Below are positions 20,195 through 32,475 of a stretch of 64,000 nt of DNA, in pieces. A program made the position numbers and the translations under genes. The notes beneath the pieces were generated by a model. It searched no databases. It saw nothing but the letters and a program-made list of their open reading frames with translations, and was not told the DNA's origin. The stretch comes from Sanderia malayensis (lineage: Eukaryota > Cnidaria > Scyphozoa > Semaeostomeae > Pelagiidae). The stretch covers positions 40,627 to 104,626 of the forward strand of contig RQOL01000749.1 in the NCBI GenBank assembly GCA_013076295.1, given 5' to 3'. How positions within the stretch are numbered: the first letter of the stretch is position 1; each line of letters opens with the position of its first letter.

Positions 20195-20243
20195 GGATAA
20201 ATTATCAAGATGTAAGAAATTATGCCAAATCATTCTTTTTCAG

Positions 20244-21346
20244 GATGCCTATTTACATTTTCCACTCCATTTATGTGCAAGAAAAGCGTGATGATGGTCT
20301 TTCTGAGTTGGTTGAAAATTTCGTGTACAATAAGTTTAAAGATTTGTGGTATTCTTATTTGAGACTAACCGACATTGATGTAAATAAGAATTTCGAGTGT
20401 AGCAAATGTTTGAATTCATCGGCCATTTTGCTCATGGATGCGACGTCCTTGTTGTTTAGAAGAGAATTGACCCACTGGCGTCATTTCTGCAAACAGTTGA
20501 AAAGGACTCTCCAGAAAACATACCAAGATATAGGTAACTATACACAAATGGCTGAGCTAGTCAATTAGCCAAGCTGTTAAACTTTTGAAATTGAACTAAA
20601 ATTGTTAAACATTAAATTTCAGCAAATTCAAGGAGAGAATCATGATCAAATCGAAGTCCTGCAGAACTCTTCTTCTGCGTTACTGTAACAGTTCTCGATG
20701 CAAGAAGAACAGGCTCAGCAGAGATGAATACGATGAGCTGCTTGATTTACTGCAGATGGAATCACCAGATATCACTACATTGGTGAAAGAAATTAACGAT
20801 TCTTCGGTAATGGAGGACCACCAATACACGAAACCCAACAAAAAAACACCGACGCTCTCGGCAGCCTTTACTTGCCCACACGTTTGGGTTCCTTTTATTG
20901 AAGCATTGGGCACTTCAACCCCTGTATGTGGAGTGATACATCAAGACGCAGATCTGTTGCATTCTTTAGAAGAGCTTATTGCTTCCAATTCCGTGACAAG
21001 TGCACAACTAAAGACGTTCAAGAGCTCAATGCCCATTCTTCACGATTTGATTGTATCACATGCCGATTTTCAATTTCCAAAGTCACTGATTCCTGTGCTG
21101 AAGCTCATGATCGAAAGGTCAAAAAACCCTTTCAAGAATGCACCTTTAACAAGTGTTTCAGGGTTATTGTTGACTAAAGATAGAGAATTGCGATACTCAC
21201 ACTGGCCAAAGCTCTACCAAGTTCGAGAGCGTGGTGTGTACGAAATGGATGTGAAAAGTGCCTCACGATCTTCTCATAGTTGTAATAAAAAAAGCACCGG
21301 ACACCCAACGTTGTTGCCAGGAATATTCACAATGTTTGTGAACACG
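20244..21346 (+). pseudogene. KDZ-family protein, central exons
   Basis: Exon 20244-20533 joins in phase to the upstream exon and has IDVNKNFECSKCLNSSAILL then MDATSLLFRR, the C-x2-C...DG-like block of KDZ proteins. Exon 20623-21346 has a basic Cys-bearing start (RYCNSSRCKKNRLSRDEY), a long helical middle, and SCNKKSTGHPTLLPGIFTMF, which matches the segment before the transposase core. Donors are GTAACT and GTGAGC. The phase between these two exons is off by one. Confidence 0.5.
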
Positions 21347-21430
21347 GTGAGCATTTACTTAAATGTTTTATGACTCTATAAAACACTACAAACACTAGTC
21401 TTAACATCAATGAGTTGAAATTTTTCATAG

Positions 21431-22535
21431 AAATATGCTATGGATTTGAAATTATGTTGACCGAAGAATCGCCAGATGTTCCCTTCAGCGTCATTTTCAC
21501 ACGATTTGAAAAAGGTTAGTATTGGTGGACTTGTGTAAAATTATTCTGAATGGTTCAAACTCTTCGTATTATTATCAAACCAGGGGATTAGCACACCTGA
21601 TTGAAAGTGAAGGGGGTACACGGGGGGAAGGGGGTTTCTAAATCCACGCCCTCAGAGCGTCAGAAAACGCCATTTTCGTTCGATTATGGCTTTTCTGTGC
21701 ACATTCATGCACTGTTGAGTTCAGAAACAAGACAGGAAACCATCAAAGAAACTGTGCCACTATATCGCGGTGTTATACAGTGATGTAAACATATTAGTGA
21801 AAAGCAAGTTCACCAAGTTAATGACCATGTTTACGTGAAGATAAAGCTACCACGTATGACACTTGTGCTTGCGAATTGTTTCTTTAATGCCATTGGACTA
21901 TTTGAATAAGAGAAATTAAAAACTTTACATCCAACATCTGAAAAAAGGATTAAACCCGTCTTTGAAAAAAGTGAGAACAAATGAATGGCCTTTAGCTCCC
22001 CTAACCAATGGCTGCAGGGTCCTGGATCAAATCTGATATTGTCCTTTCGTTCCAGCCCCTGAAATCATTGTCTATGATAATGCATGCAGTTTACATGAGT
22101 ACTGCTTGAACAGACAACCAAGTTTCTTCAAAGACACCAAATTTCTAATCGATCAACTACATTGGAAAAATCATACAGGCAAGCAGTCATCATATTAATT
22201 ATTCAATTTTTCTGACACGGGTTCTTCGTATGCACATGATATTCCAATGTTTTCAGCAATCCCAACTACTCAATAAATCGCTATACCTTCTTCCTTCAGG
22301 ATGCTCCGAAGGATACAATCTGGACAGATATCTCTCGCTACGGCATATAAATAGCCAAATAAAATGAGCAAATGAATTCCTGTCTCAAAAGAATAAAGCC
22401 AACTCTCTCCTATATGACGCACAACAATTTCATGCAGCATTGTTCATTGTTTTTATGGTACCGAAATTTATTAACCAAGGAGAGACGCCAAAAAGCAAAG
22501 TAACCATTGACATGAGTAAATTCTGCAATTTCTAA
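21431..22535 (+). pseudogene. KDZ-family transposase catalytic exons
   Basis: Exon 21431-21514 has ICYGFEIMLTEESPDVPFSV then IFTRFEK. Exon 22056-22178 has APEIIVYDNACSLHEYCLNR and FLIDQLHWKNHT. Exon 22300-22535 has GCSEGYNLDRYLSLRHINSQ, one in-frame TGA, then SQKNKANSLLYDAQQFHAA. This order (CYGFE...RF...YDNAC...HxxNH...GCSEG) is that of KDZ transposases, where the Asp of YDN is catalytic. Phases across the last two introns agree, and the 22178 junction uses a GC donor (ACAG|GCAAGC). The TGA marks it as decayed. Confidence 0.65.
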
Positions 22536-22589
22536 AACTTAGCTACATGTTTCTTTGCTTCATGAGACCAGTTTTGTGTTTTGTTAAGA

Positions 22590-23640
22590 AGTTGTGTATT
22601 TGTATGAAACAAACTGTTCTGAATACGAATTTTCGATGTTTCCATCTAATGTTGTGTTGACGAGACCAGTTTCGTGTTATGCTGAAGGCATAATTAAACT
22701 CCTGTGGAAAAACACCATATTTTGGTTCCTTCCACAGGATTGGGATTTGTACTGAAGTTATGTATTTGTGTGAAACACACTGTTCTGAATACGAATTTTT
22801 GATGTTTCCATCTAATGTTGTGTTGACGAGACCAGTTTCGTGTTATGCTGAAGGCATAATTGAACTCCTGTGGAAAAACACCATATTTTGGTTCTTTCCA
22901 CAGGATCGGGATTTCTACTGAAGTTATGTATTTGTGTGAAACACACTGTTCTGAATACGAATTTTCGATGTTTCCATCTAATGTTGTGTTGATGAGACGA
23001 TTTTCTGTTATTCTGAAGGCATAATTAACTCCTGTGGAAACACCATATTTTGGTTCCTTCCACAGGATCGGGATTTCTACTGAAGTTATGTATTTGTGTG
23101 AAACACACTGTTCTGAATACGAATTTTTGATGTTTCCACCTAATGTTGTGTTGATGAGACCATTTTCGTGTTATGCTGAAAGCATAATCGAACTCCTGTG
23201 GAAAAGCACCATATTTTGGTTCCTTCCGCAGGATCGGGATTTCTACTCAAGTTATGTATTTGTGTGAAACACACTGTTCTGAATACGAATTTTTAATGTT
23301 TCCATCTAATGTTGTGTTGACGAGACCAGTTTCGTGTTATGCTGAAGGCATAATTGAACTCCTGTGGAAAACACCATATTTTGGTTCCTTCCACAGGATC
23401 GGGATTTCTACTGAAGTTATGTATTTGTGTGAAACACACTGTTCTGAATACGAATTTTCGATGTTTCCGTCTAATGTTGAGTGGATGAGACGAGTTTTCT
23501 GTTATTCTGAAGGCATAATTGAAGTCCTGTTGAAAGACACCATATTTTGGTTCCTTCCACAGGATCGGGATTTCTACTGAAGTTATGTATTTGTGTGAAA
23601 CAAAGTGTCCAGAATGAGTAGTGTAAACTGTACTTACCAA
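22590..23640 (+). repeat. Satellite, about 166 bp x 6
   Basis: The block TTCGTGTTATGCTGAAGGC recurs at about 22671, 22837, 23003, 23165, 23331 and 23497 (spacing 162-166). Each unit holds a hairpin: TCCTGTGGAA, about 20 bases, TTCCACAGGA. Long open frames on both strands (23034-23580) come from the repeat and are not genes. From 23641 to 24250 no gene is seen. Confidence 0.85.
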
Positions 23641-24258
23641 TCTTACTTTCTCAAATCGTAGATGTGTCTGAGTATTGATGTTCGGATGTTTCGTCCTACT
23701 TCATGGCTGTTTGTCTCATTGTCTCAGTTTGTCTAAGTGTATTGTACTGTCAATGATTTAGAAGTCCTGTACAATCGTTGAATAATTTAGTAAATTTGTC
23801 TACTGCAATAATAAATATCTGAAAAATAGTTATGATGATTGCTTACCATTTTCATTACACATGAAATGTAATAGAGCATAAATGTTCCACAGTCCATGGA
23901 AGCTACTTGCTTTGGTATCTACAAATTTTATGTAAAACGCATGAATACCCTTACTAACGGTGTTAACCTGCTCTGGTTTAGCAATGAAATTTCCAATAAA
24001 CCCAGAGCATAAAAATTATTAGCACAGCGATAATTATAAAAGTTAGAATACCTTATTGGAAATAAGGTTGAACTTTGTCACTGGTTGAGCTTGTTTTCTT
24101 TGCTCGGCGTTGATAAATGCAATTAATATTTCCAATTGCCTTTCGCAACTGGTTTCTCCCATTGAATCCAATACTGACATCCTAGGAATACCATGAAATA
24201 AAAACTATTTGTTCGCAAATAAAGTCAAATACAGCACTGTGCAGTTGAAGAAATGTTC

Positions 24259-24537
24259 TCAACATACATATGTCAACGTTAAAGTTTTGACAACACCCTT
24301 TTCAGATTGACCTTCATGACAAATAGACCTTCTTGTTCTTTTTCTTATATTATCCAAGTCACATATAAAAACACTATAATAGTAGACCATGGAATACTGT
24401 GGAATATAGGGTACAACATTAATTGTGTACCAAGATACGTACCAGTGTTCTGACAGCGAAAAGATGATCATTACACAATGCCAAGAGTCACTATGATCAA
24501 ATATAGGTAAAATGTAGTTATTCATTGAGAGAATCAA
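24259..24537 (-). pseudogene. C48 (Ulp1/SENP)-like protease fragment
   Basis: Minus-strand frame with YILPIFDHSDSWHCVMIIFS, resembling the I-P-I-x-x-x-x-HW strand of Ulp1-type cysteine proteases. It continues with YIPQYSMVYYYSVFICDL, which aligns with the P-Q-Q-x-N-x-x-DCG-V-F-x-C block. The catalytic DC pair is replaced by Tyr residues, so it would be inactive. Such proteases remove SUMO-like tags and also occur in KDZ and other transposons. Weak but ordered resemblance. Confidence 0.35.
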
Positions 24538-25075
24538 GTCACCAATATCACATCATGAGTTTTGTGATATTACAAAATCAGATCGAAATAATACAATATT
24601 TGTAACTTCCTTAATTACCTCAAGACACAAGGAAAGATAACAATATTGTGACTCAAAATGTTATCTCTTGGAAAGATGGGTTTCCGACAAGAGTTACTTG
24701 CAAAAATTTGGCAAACATCTTCAGTGTTTGCAACAAATACATTTGAGTTTGGAACAATGATGTTTTGCAGTACTCTGAAAAATATTGTTTGCAAGTTACA
24801 TTTAATAAAGCAAGCAAAGATAATAATCTTATCGAAGATACACGACATACGCTGATCTTCTCACCTAATATAGAAGTTTACCAGGGAAGAGGAGAATCCA
24901 AACGAATGCAAGCAAAATGTATCAAAAAGTGAAATTATGACCACAGATTCGCATGATTTTGGTTTCGATACTGCCTCGGGCCATTCCAAGATGCTGTGAA
25001 TAAAAATAGCGTGAACAAACTCGACAATTGGTTGGTAGTCAAAACAAGAATGATTTTTTGCTAAAAATGAAAATA

Positions 25076-25176
25076 CAGTCTACTCTCGATACGTGGATCC
25101 CCGGATAAGTGGACTTTCGTTTAGTAGAGCCAATTTCTCCGGTCCCGTGCAGGTTCCACTTATCGAGAGTAGACTG
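25076..25176. mobile_element. 101-bp pogo/mariner-type MITE
   Basis: CAGTCTACTCTCGATA at 25076 and TATCGAGAGTAGACTG ending at 25176 are perfect 16-bp terminal inverted repeats, flanked by TA on both sides (25074-25075 and 25177-25178). The CAGTC...CTCTCGATA terminus is typical of pogo/Tigger-like elements. No coding capacity. Confidence 0.85.
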
Positions 25177-25231
25177 TAATATCTTTATTGCTAGGAATTA
25201 CAAGTGAAACAGCAAAGAATTGACACATACC

Positions 25232-25456
25232 TTGCAGCATCATCGAAATTATGAGCCAAAAGATTCATGTTACATCTTTGAAGCTCGATGCAAATGTCCT
25301 TCTCTAGACAGCAAACAAATTCTTTTTTGTGCACTGCTATGCCACTGCACACAGCATGATAATGGAGATAGCACTTTCTACATTGCACCAATTCCTCCTT
25401 CTCACCACTCACTGCAATGCAACCAAGTGGCTTCCTCCCAGCACAAAACTTTGTAG
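25232..25456 (-). pseudogene. PHD/zinc-finger-like exon
   Basis: Minus-strand frame KFCAGRKPLGCIAVS, then ELVQCRKCYLHYHAVCSGI and EFVCCLEKDI, giving the spacing C...C...CxxC-x4-H-x2-C...C of a PHD-type finger that reads histone tails or acts in transposon proteins. The exon ends at a donor (GCAAG|GTATGT at 25232). It lies upstream, minus-strand sense, of the C48-like fragment, and both may be one gene. The stretch between them (24540-25230) shows only weak ORFs and a MITE. Confidence 0.4.
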
Positions 25457-25650
25457 CAATTTTTTGTTCCTGAAGATTTTCAGGAAAATTCTATGGAGCT
25501 GCAAATAATTATTCGCTAATCGCAAAGATATAACTTATGAACTAGCCGGGGGCCCGGTCGCTACGCTCCCTCCCCGGAGCCCATCAAGCTCAAAAAGCTT
25601 AATGTGGTTGGCGCGCTTCGCACGCTGCATTCGCTCCCGCTCATGCCCAT

Positions 25651-25765
25651 ACATACATACATACATACATACATACATACATACATACATACATACATAC
25701 ATACATACATACATACATACATACATACATACATACATACATACATACATACATACATACATACA
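25651..25765. repeat. (CATA)n microsatellite
   Basis: Near-perfect tetranucleotide run of about 115 bases. Like the runs at 32757-32893, 36628-36772 and 41874-41979, it always sits directly after CTCATGCC of the 3' module. Open frames of the IHTY/CMYV type come from it. Confidence 0.95.
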
Positions 25766-25892
25766 TGAGCCGGGTTTAGTCGCTTCGCTCCCTCCCCGGA
25801 GCCTATCAAGTAAACAAAGCTTAATCTGGTTGGCGCGCTTCGCACGATGCATTCGCTGCCGCTCATGCCCATACATACATACATACATACAT

Positions 25893-26430
25893 ACCCTACA
25901 ATACATACCCTACAATACATACCCTACAATACATACCCTACAGTCCATACCCTACAATACATACCCTACAATACATACCCTACAATCCATACCCTACAAT
26001 ACAAACCCTACAATACATGCCCTACAATACATACCCTACAATACATACCATACAATACATACCCTACAATACATACCCTACCATACATACCCTACAATAC
26101 ATACCCTACAATACATACCCTACAATACAAACCCTACAATACATATCCTACAATACATACCCTACCATACATACCCTACAATACAAACCCTACAATACAT
26201 ACCCTACAATACATAACCTACATAACATACCCTACGATACATACCCTACGATACATACCCTACAATACATACCCTACAATACATACCTTACAATACAAAC
26301 CTTACAATACATACGCTACAATACATACCTTACAATACATACCCTACGATACATACCCTACGATACATAACCTACAATACATACCCTACAACACATACCC
26401 TTCCATACATACCCTACAATACACACGACG
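25893..26430. repeat. 14-bp minisatellite ACCCTACAATACAT (unit A)
   Basis: About 38 copies with C/T and A/G variants. The unit contains no TAA, TAG or TGA in any plus-strand frame, so all three frames stay open and give false ORFs of the PYNTYPTIHTLQYI type. Same repeat at 28018-28345, 29935-31480, 33028-35355, 36903-37615, 39205-40310 and 42105-42310. Confidence 0.95.
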
Positions 26431-27887
26431 CCACATTTCTAAAAAAAGTAAAGGTGGGAGGTCGAATCGTCCCCCCTGCCAAGCGACCGCCCCGCGCCCA
26501 GGCTGCCCTTGAAAGCCGCTTCCGAAAGCTGATAGCTTCAGTGTGAAGTTTGAAAAAAAAAGTTGCCTTCAAAAATTTAATCAATCCTGGAAAATTTAAA
26601 CTCAATCTCTAATAAAAAATACATCAAACTGTAGCTAAGAAAACAGCGAATCTGATAAATATATTCACATTTCTTAACAGTGTTGTTTGAATTTTAAGGG
26701 AGTATTTAGTGGAGCCCAACAACAAAGCCGTGAACAAATTTATTCATCAGCCAACTTTAAGAACACAAAAATTCCCCTAACTTGGTCAAAATTTGTCCAT
26801 TTGAACTCAAATTACACCAACATGAAGGTGATACCTTGGCGAATAAGTATCGAAAGTAATTGGGTGCATTTGAAATGCTTTTCGCAATTTTAGTTGTACA
26901 TTTTTGAAGTCCAAGACATCATTTTCTTCATCAAACATAGCCGTGAAATCAAACCCCTGCAAAACATAGCAATTTAAACACGATTCACCAACTTTCAAAT
27001 TCAATTAGCGTGGTCAATTTTGGTCCTACACACCCCACAAAAACATCAACATGACGCTAATAGCTTGGCGAACATTTATCGAAAATATTTGGGTGAAAAA
27101 AAACAAAGTTTTGGCAGGTTAAAAATTAATTTTCGCAAGTGCAAAACACATGCGTGTTGCTTGAAAATTTCGTGTTTTCCAGCAAAATCCAAACAGGGCG
27201 AAAACTGTCCAAGAACAGAGGAAAATCAACAAAACAAAAAAAACAACCCCAGATAACTTTAGTTCTCGTGTAAATAAACAGTTATCGAAAGCTTAAATGG
27301 AGAAAATCGGCCCAGAACGACCCGAGAAAATCCAAATTGTCTTCTTGTTTTGGTTAGGCCCTGGAGCCGAAAGAAAAACGTGAGTGGAAACAAAACAAAA
27401 CTTGTGCTATTTTCAGCCAAAAACAATCAAATAAAGGAAATTCCTTGAAATAATTGTCCACACATTGTCTCCACAGGTCCTGAGAACAATTGACATGTCT
27501 TTACAATTGATTTCCGGCACATACTCACGCTTAAACCCGAGCAACTTGCCGCCCGTTCAACTACGAAAACACCTGTTTCTCCCTGGTCGTTTTGCATCTC
27601 ATTAACTCCATCCGGGGAACTTTCTAGAAAGTCGGAGCACAAAATGGGGCATAACTCCGGAACCGCTGGGGTTAGAAATTAGCCAAATAGTACACTGTCA
27701 TCAGCACAATGCAGCGATCATTGCTATACTGATTTGCACCCTTATTAGCACCCCCAAAAAAGCCTTTGTGTTCACAACCAATTTCCTTTGATCCCATTGT
27801 TTTTTCGAACGTCGATTGTTCCGGAGACAATAGCCCATTGTTGAGCTCCTCCTGGTCACATGTGGAACAATCTTATTATAGAAGAGA

Positions 27888-29805
27888 CTAGCCGGGGGCC
27901 CGGTCGCTACGCTCCCTCCCAGGAGCCCCCCAAGCAACAAAAGTTTAATGTGGTTGGCGCGCTTCGCACGCTGCATTCGCTACCGCTCATGCCCATACAT
28001 ACATACATACATACATACATACCCTACGATACATACCCTACGATACATACGCTACGATACATACCCTACAATACATATTCTATGATACATACCCTACAAT
28101 ACATACCCTACGATACATACCCTACAATACATAACCTACATAACATACCCTACGATACATACCCTACGATACATACCCTACAATACATACCCTACAATAC
28201 ATACCTTACAATACAAACCTTACAATACATACGCTACAATACATACCTTACAATACATACCCTACGATACATACCCTACGATACATAACCTACAATACAT
28301 ACCCTACAACACATACCCTTCCATACATACCCTACAATACACACGACGCCACATTTCTAAAAAAAGTAAAGGTGGGAGGTCGAATCGTCCCCCCTGCCAA
28401 GCGACCGCCCCGCGCCCAGGCTGCCCTTGAAAGCCGCTTCCGAAAGCTGATAGCTTCAGTGTGAAGTTTGAAAAAAAAAGTTGCCTTCAAAAATTTAATC
28501 AATCCTGGAAAATTTAAACTCAATCTCTAATAAAAAATACATCAAACTGTAGCTAAGAAAACAGCGAATCTGATAAATATATTCACATTTCTTAACAGTG
28601 TTGTTTGAATTTTAAGGGAGTATTTAGTGGAGCCCAACAACAAAGCCGTGAACAAATTTATTCATCAGCCAACTTTAAGAACACAAAAATTCCCCTAACT
28701 TGGTCAAAATTTGTCCATTTGAACTCAAATTACACCAACATGAAGGTGATACCTTGGCGAATAAGTATCGAAAGTAATTGGGTGCATTTGAAATGCTTTT
28801 CGCAATTTTAGTTGTACATTTTTGAAGTCCAAGACATCATTTTCTTCATCAAACATAGCCGTGAAATCAAACCCCTGCAAAACATAGCAATTTAAACACG
28901 ATTCACCAACTTTCAAATTCAATTAGCGTGGTCAATTTTGGTCCTACACACCCCACAAAAACATCAACATGACGCTAATAGCTTGGCGAACATTTATCGA
29001 AAATATTTGGGTGAAAAAAAACAAAGTTTTGGCAGGTTAAAAATTAATTTTCGCAAGTGCAAAACACATGCGTGTTGCTTGAAAATTTCGTGTTTTCCAG
29101 CAAAATCCAAACAGGGCGAAAACTGTCCAAGAACAGAGGAAAATCAACAAAACAAAAAAAACAACCCCAGATAACTTTAGTTCTCGTGTAAATAAACAGT
29201 TATCGAAAGCTTAAATGGAGAAAATCGGCCCAGAACGACCCGAGAAAATCCAAATTGTCTTCTGTTTTGGTTAGGCCCTGGAGCCGAAAGAAAAACGTGA
29301 GTGGAAACAAAACAAAACTTGTGCTATTTTCAGCCAAAAACAATCAAATAAAGGAAATTCCTTGAAATAATTGTCCACACATTGTCTCCACAGGTCCGGA
29401 GAACAATTGACATGTCTTTACAATTGATTTCCGGCACATACTCACGCTTAAACCCGAGCAACTTGCCGCCCGTTCAACTACGAAAACACCTGTTTCTCCC
29501 TGGTCGTTTTGCATCTCATTAACTCCATCCGGGGAACTTTCTAGAAAGTCGGAGCACAAAATGGGGCATAACTCCGGAACCGCTGGGGTTAGAAATTAGC
29601 CAAATAGTACACTGTCATCAGCACAATGCAGCGATCATTGCTATACTGATTTGCACCCTTATTTGCACCCCCAAAAAAAGCCTTTGTGTTCACAACCAAT
29701 TTCCTTTGATCCCATTGTTTTTTCGAACGTCGATTGTTCCGGAGACAATAGCCCATTGTTGAGCTCCTCCTGGTCACATGTGGAACAATCTTATTATAGA
29801 AGAGA
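27888..29805 (-). mobile_element. Helitron-like unit B (1918 bp)
   Basis: Single 3' module, short minisatellite (about 28018-28345), and a 1.46-kb middle nearly identical to unit A with only a few 1-2 base changes. Shares its 5' TCTCTTC end with A. Confidence 0.75.
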
Positions 29806-32475
29806 CTAGCCGGGGGCCCGGTCGCTACGCTCCCTCCCCGGAGCCCCCCAAGCAACAAAAGTTTAATGTGGTTGGCGCGCTTCGCGCGCTGCATTCGCTA
29901 CCGCTCATGCCCATACATACATACATACATACATACATACATACCCTACGATACATACCCTACAATACATATTCTACGATACATACCCTACAATACATAC
30001 CCTACGATACATACCCTACAATACATATCCTACAATACATACCCTACAATACATACCTTACGATACATACCCTACAATACATATTCTACGATACATACCC
30101 TACGATACATACCCTACGATACATACCCTACAATACATATCCTACAATACATGACCTACATAACATACCCTACAATACATACCCTACAATACATACCTTA
30201 TAATACATACCCTACAATACATACCCTACAATACATACCCTACAATACATACCCTACAATACATACCCTACAATACATATTCGACGATACATACCCTACG
30301 ATACATACCTTACAATACATACCCTACAATACATACCCTACAATACATACCCTACAATACATACCTTATAATACATACCCTACAATACATACCCTACAAT
30401 ACATACCCTACAATACATACCCTACAATACATACCCTATAATACATATTCTATGATACATACCCTACGATACATACCTTACAATACATACCCTACAATAC
30501 ATACCGTACAATACATACCGTACAATACATACCCTACAATACATACCTTACAATACATACCCTACAATACATACCCTACAATACATACCCTACAATACAT
30601 ACCCTACAATACATACCCTACAATACATACCCTACAATACATACTACGACGCAACATTTCTAAAGAAAGATACCCTAAAATACATACCCTACATAACATA
30701 CCCTACAATACATACCCTACAATACATACCGTACAATACATACCGTACAATACATACCCTACAATACATACCTTACAATACATACCCTACAATACATACC
30801 CTACAATACATACCCTACAATACATACCCTACAATACATACCCTACAATACATACCCTACAATACATACTACGACGCAACATTTCTAAAGAAAGATACCC
30901 TAAAATACATACCCTACATAACATACCCTACAATACATACTCTACAATACATACCCCACAATACATACCCTACAATACATACCCTACAATACATACCCTA
31001 CAATACATACCCTACAATACATACCCTACAATACATACTTTACAATACATACCCTACAACACATACCCTACAATACATACCCTACATAACATACCCTACA
31101 ATACATACCCTACAATACATACAATACATACCCTACAATACATACCCTACAATACATACCCTACAATACATACCCTATAATACATATTCTATGATACATA
31201 CCCTACGATACATACCTTACAATACATACCCTACAATACATACCGTACAATACATACCGTACAATACATACCCTACAATACATACCTTACAATACATACC
31301 CTACAATACATACCCTACAATACATACCCTACAATACATACCCTACAATACATACCCTACAATACATACCCTACAATACATACCCTACAATACATACCCT
31401 ACAATACATACCCTACAATACATACAATACATACCCTACAATACATACCCTACAACACATACCCTACAATGCATACCCTACCATACTTCCCCCTGGCAAG
31501 CGACCACCCAGCGCCCACCCTGCCGCCCCCGTAAAAGCCGTTTAAAAATGAATTTATCAACCTACTTTACAGACACTAAAACTTTCAAATTAAATTAACG
31601 TTGCGAATTTTCGTCCTACAGAACCCACGAAAATATCAACATGAAGCTAATAGCTTGGCGAACATTAATCGAAAGTATTTGGGTGAAAAAAACAAAGTTT
31701 TGGCAGGTTAAAATTTAATTTTCGCAAATGCAAAACACACGCGTGTTGCGTGAAAATTTCGTGTTTTCCAGCAAAACCCAATCTCGGCTAAAACTGTCCA
31801 AAAACAGAGGAAAATCAACAAAACAAAAAAAACAAAGCCATATAACTTTAGTTCTCGTGTAAATAAACAGTTATCGAAAGTTTAAATGGAGAAAATCGGC
31901 CCAGAACGACCCGAGAAAATCAAAATTGTCCTCGTGTTTTGGTTAGGCCCTCGAGCCGAAAGAAAAACGTGAGGTTTAACAAAACAAAACTCGTGCTGTT
32001 TAAAGCAAAAAACAATTGAATAAAGGAAATACCTTGAAATAATTGTCCACACATTGTTTCCACAGGTCTTGACAACAATTGACACGTCTTTACAATTGAT
32101 TTCCGGCAGGTATTCCCTTTAAACCCGAGCAACTTGCCGCCCGTTCAACTAAAAAAGCACGTGCTTCTCCTTGCTCGTTTTGCATCTCATTAACTCCGTC
32201 CTCCGAACTTTCTAGAAAGTCGGAACACAAAATGGGCCATAACTTCCGAACTGTTTGGAGTAGAAATTAGCCACATACTTTACTTTCATCAGCGCAATGC
32301 AGCGATCATTTTGATACCAATTTGCACCCTTATTGGCCCCCAGAAAAAAAGCCTTTGTGTTCATAACGAAATTCCTTTGATCCCATTGTTCGGTCGAACG
32401 TCGATTGTTCAAGAAACAATAGCCCATTGTTTAGAGTCGGCGGGTCACGTGTCGACGTAGATTATTTACTAGAGA
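29806..32475 (-). mobile_element. Helitron-like unit C (2670 bp)
   Basis: Minisatellite expanded to about 29935-31480, interrupted twice by an identical short insert (CGACGCAACATTTC at about 30649 and 30870) that is itself a piece of the unit's own middle. The middle is shortened by several hundred bases on the minisatellite side. 5' end TCTCTAGTAAATAATC. Confidence 0.75.

Larger units (their letters stand above)
25542..27887 (-). mobile_element. Helitron-like unit A (2346 bp)
   Basis: Contains the 3' module twice (25542-25650 and about 25766-25870), (CATA)n at 25651-25765, the 14-bp minisatellite at about 25893-26430, and a unique middle, 26431-27887. The middle is nearly identical to that of unit B, so A and B are recent copies. 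The 5' end abuts unit B as CTAG|TCTCTTC. Confidence 0.75.

Noticed and set aside
23034..23640. ORFs of about 110 aa on both strands
   Set aside because: Both follow the 166-bp satellite and repeat with it.
25535..25920. Cys-Met-Tyr-Val repeat proteins on the minus strand
   Set aside because: Direct translation of (CATA)n, which is open on both strands.
25893..26430. Telomere-like ACCCTA units
   Set aside because: ACCCTA occurs once per 14-bp unit, not as a 6-bp telomeric run; it is an internal minisatellite of a Helitron-like element.
25602..26512. Long plus-strand ORFs rich in Ile-Pro-Tyr-Asn-Thr
   Set aside because: They come from the 14-bp minisatellite, which has no stop in any plus-strand frame. 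Same for those at 27860-31598, 33147-35471, 37023-37637 and 39146-40149.
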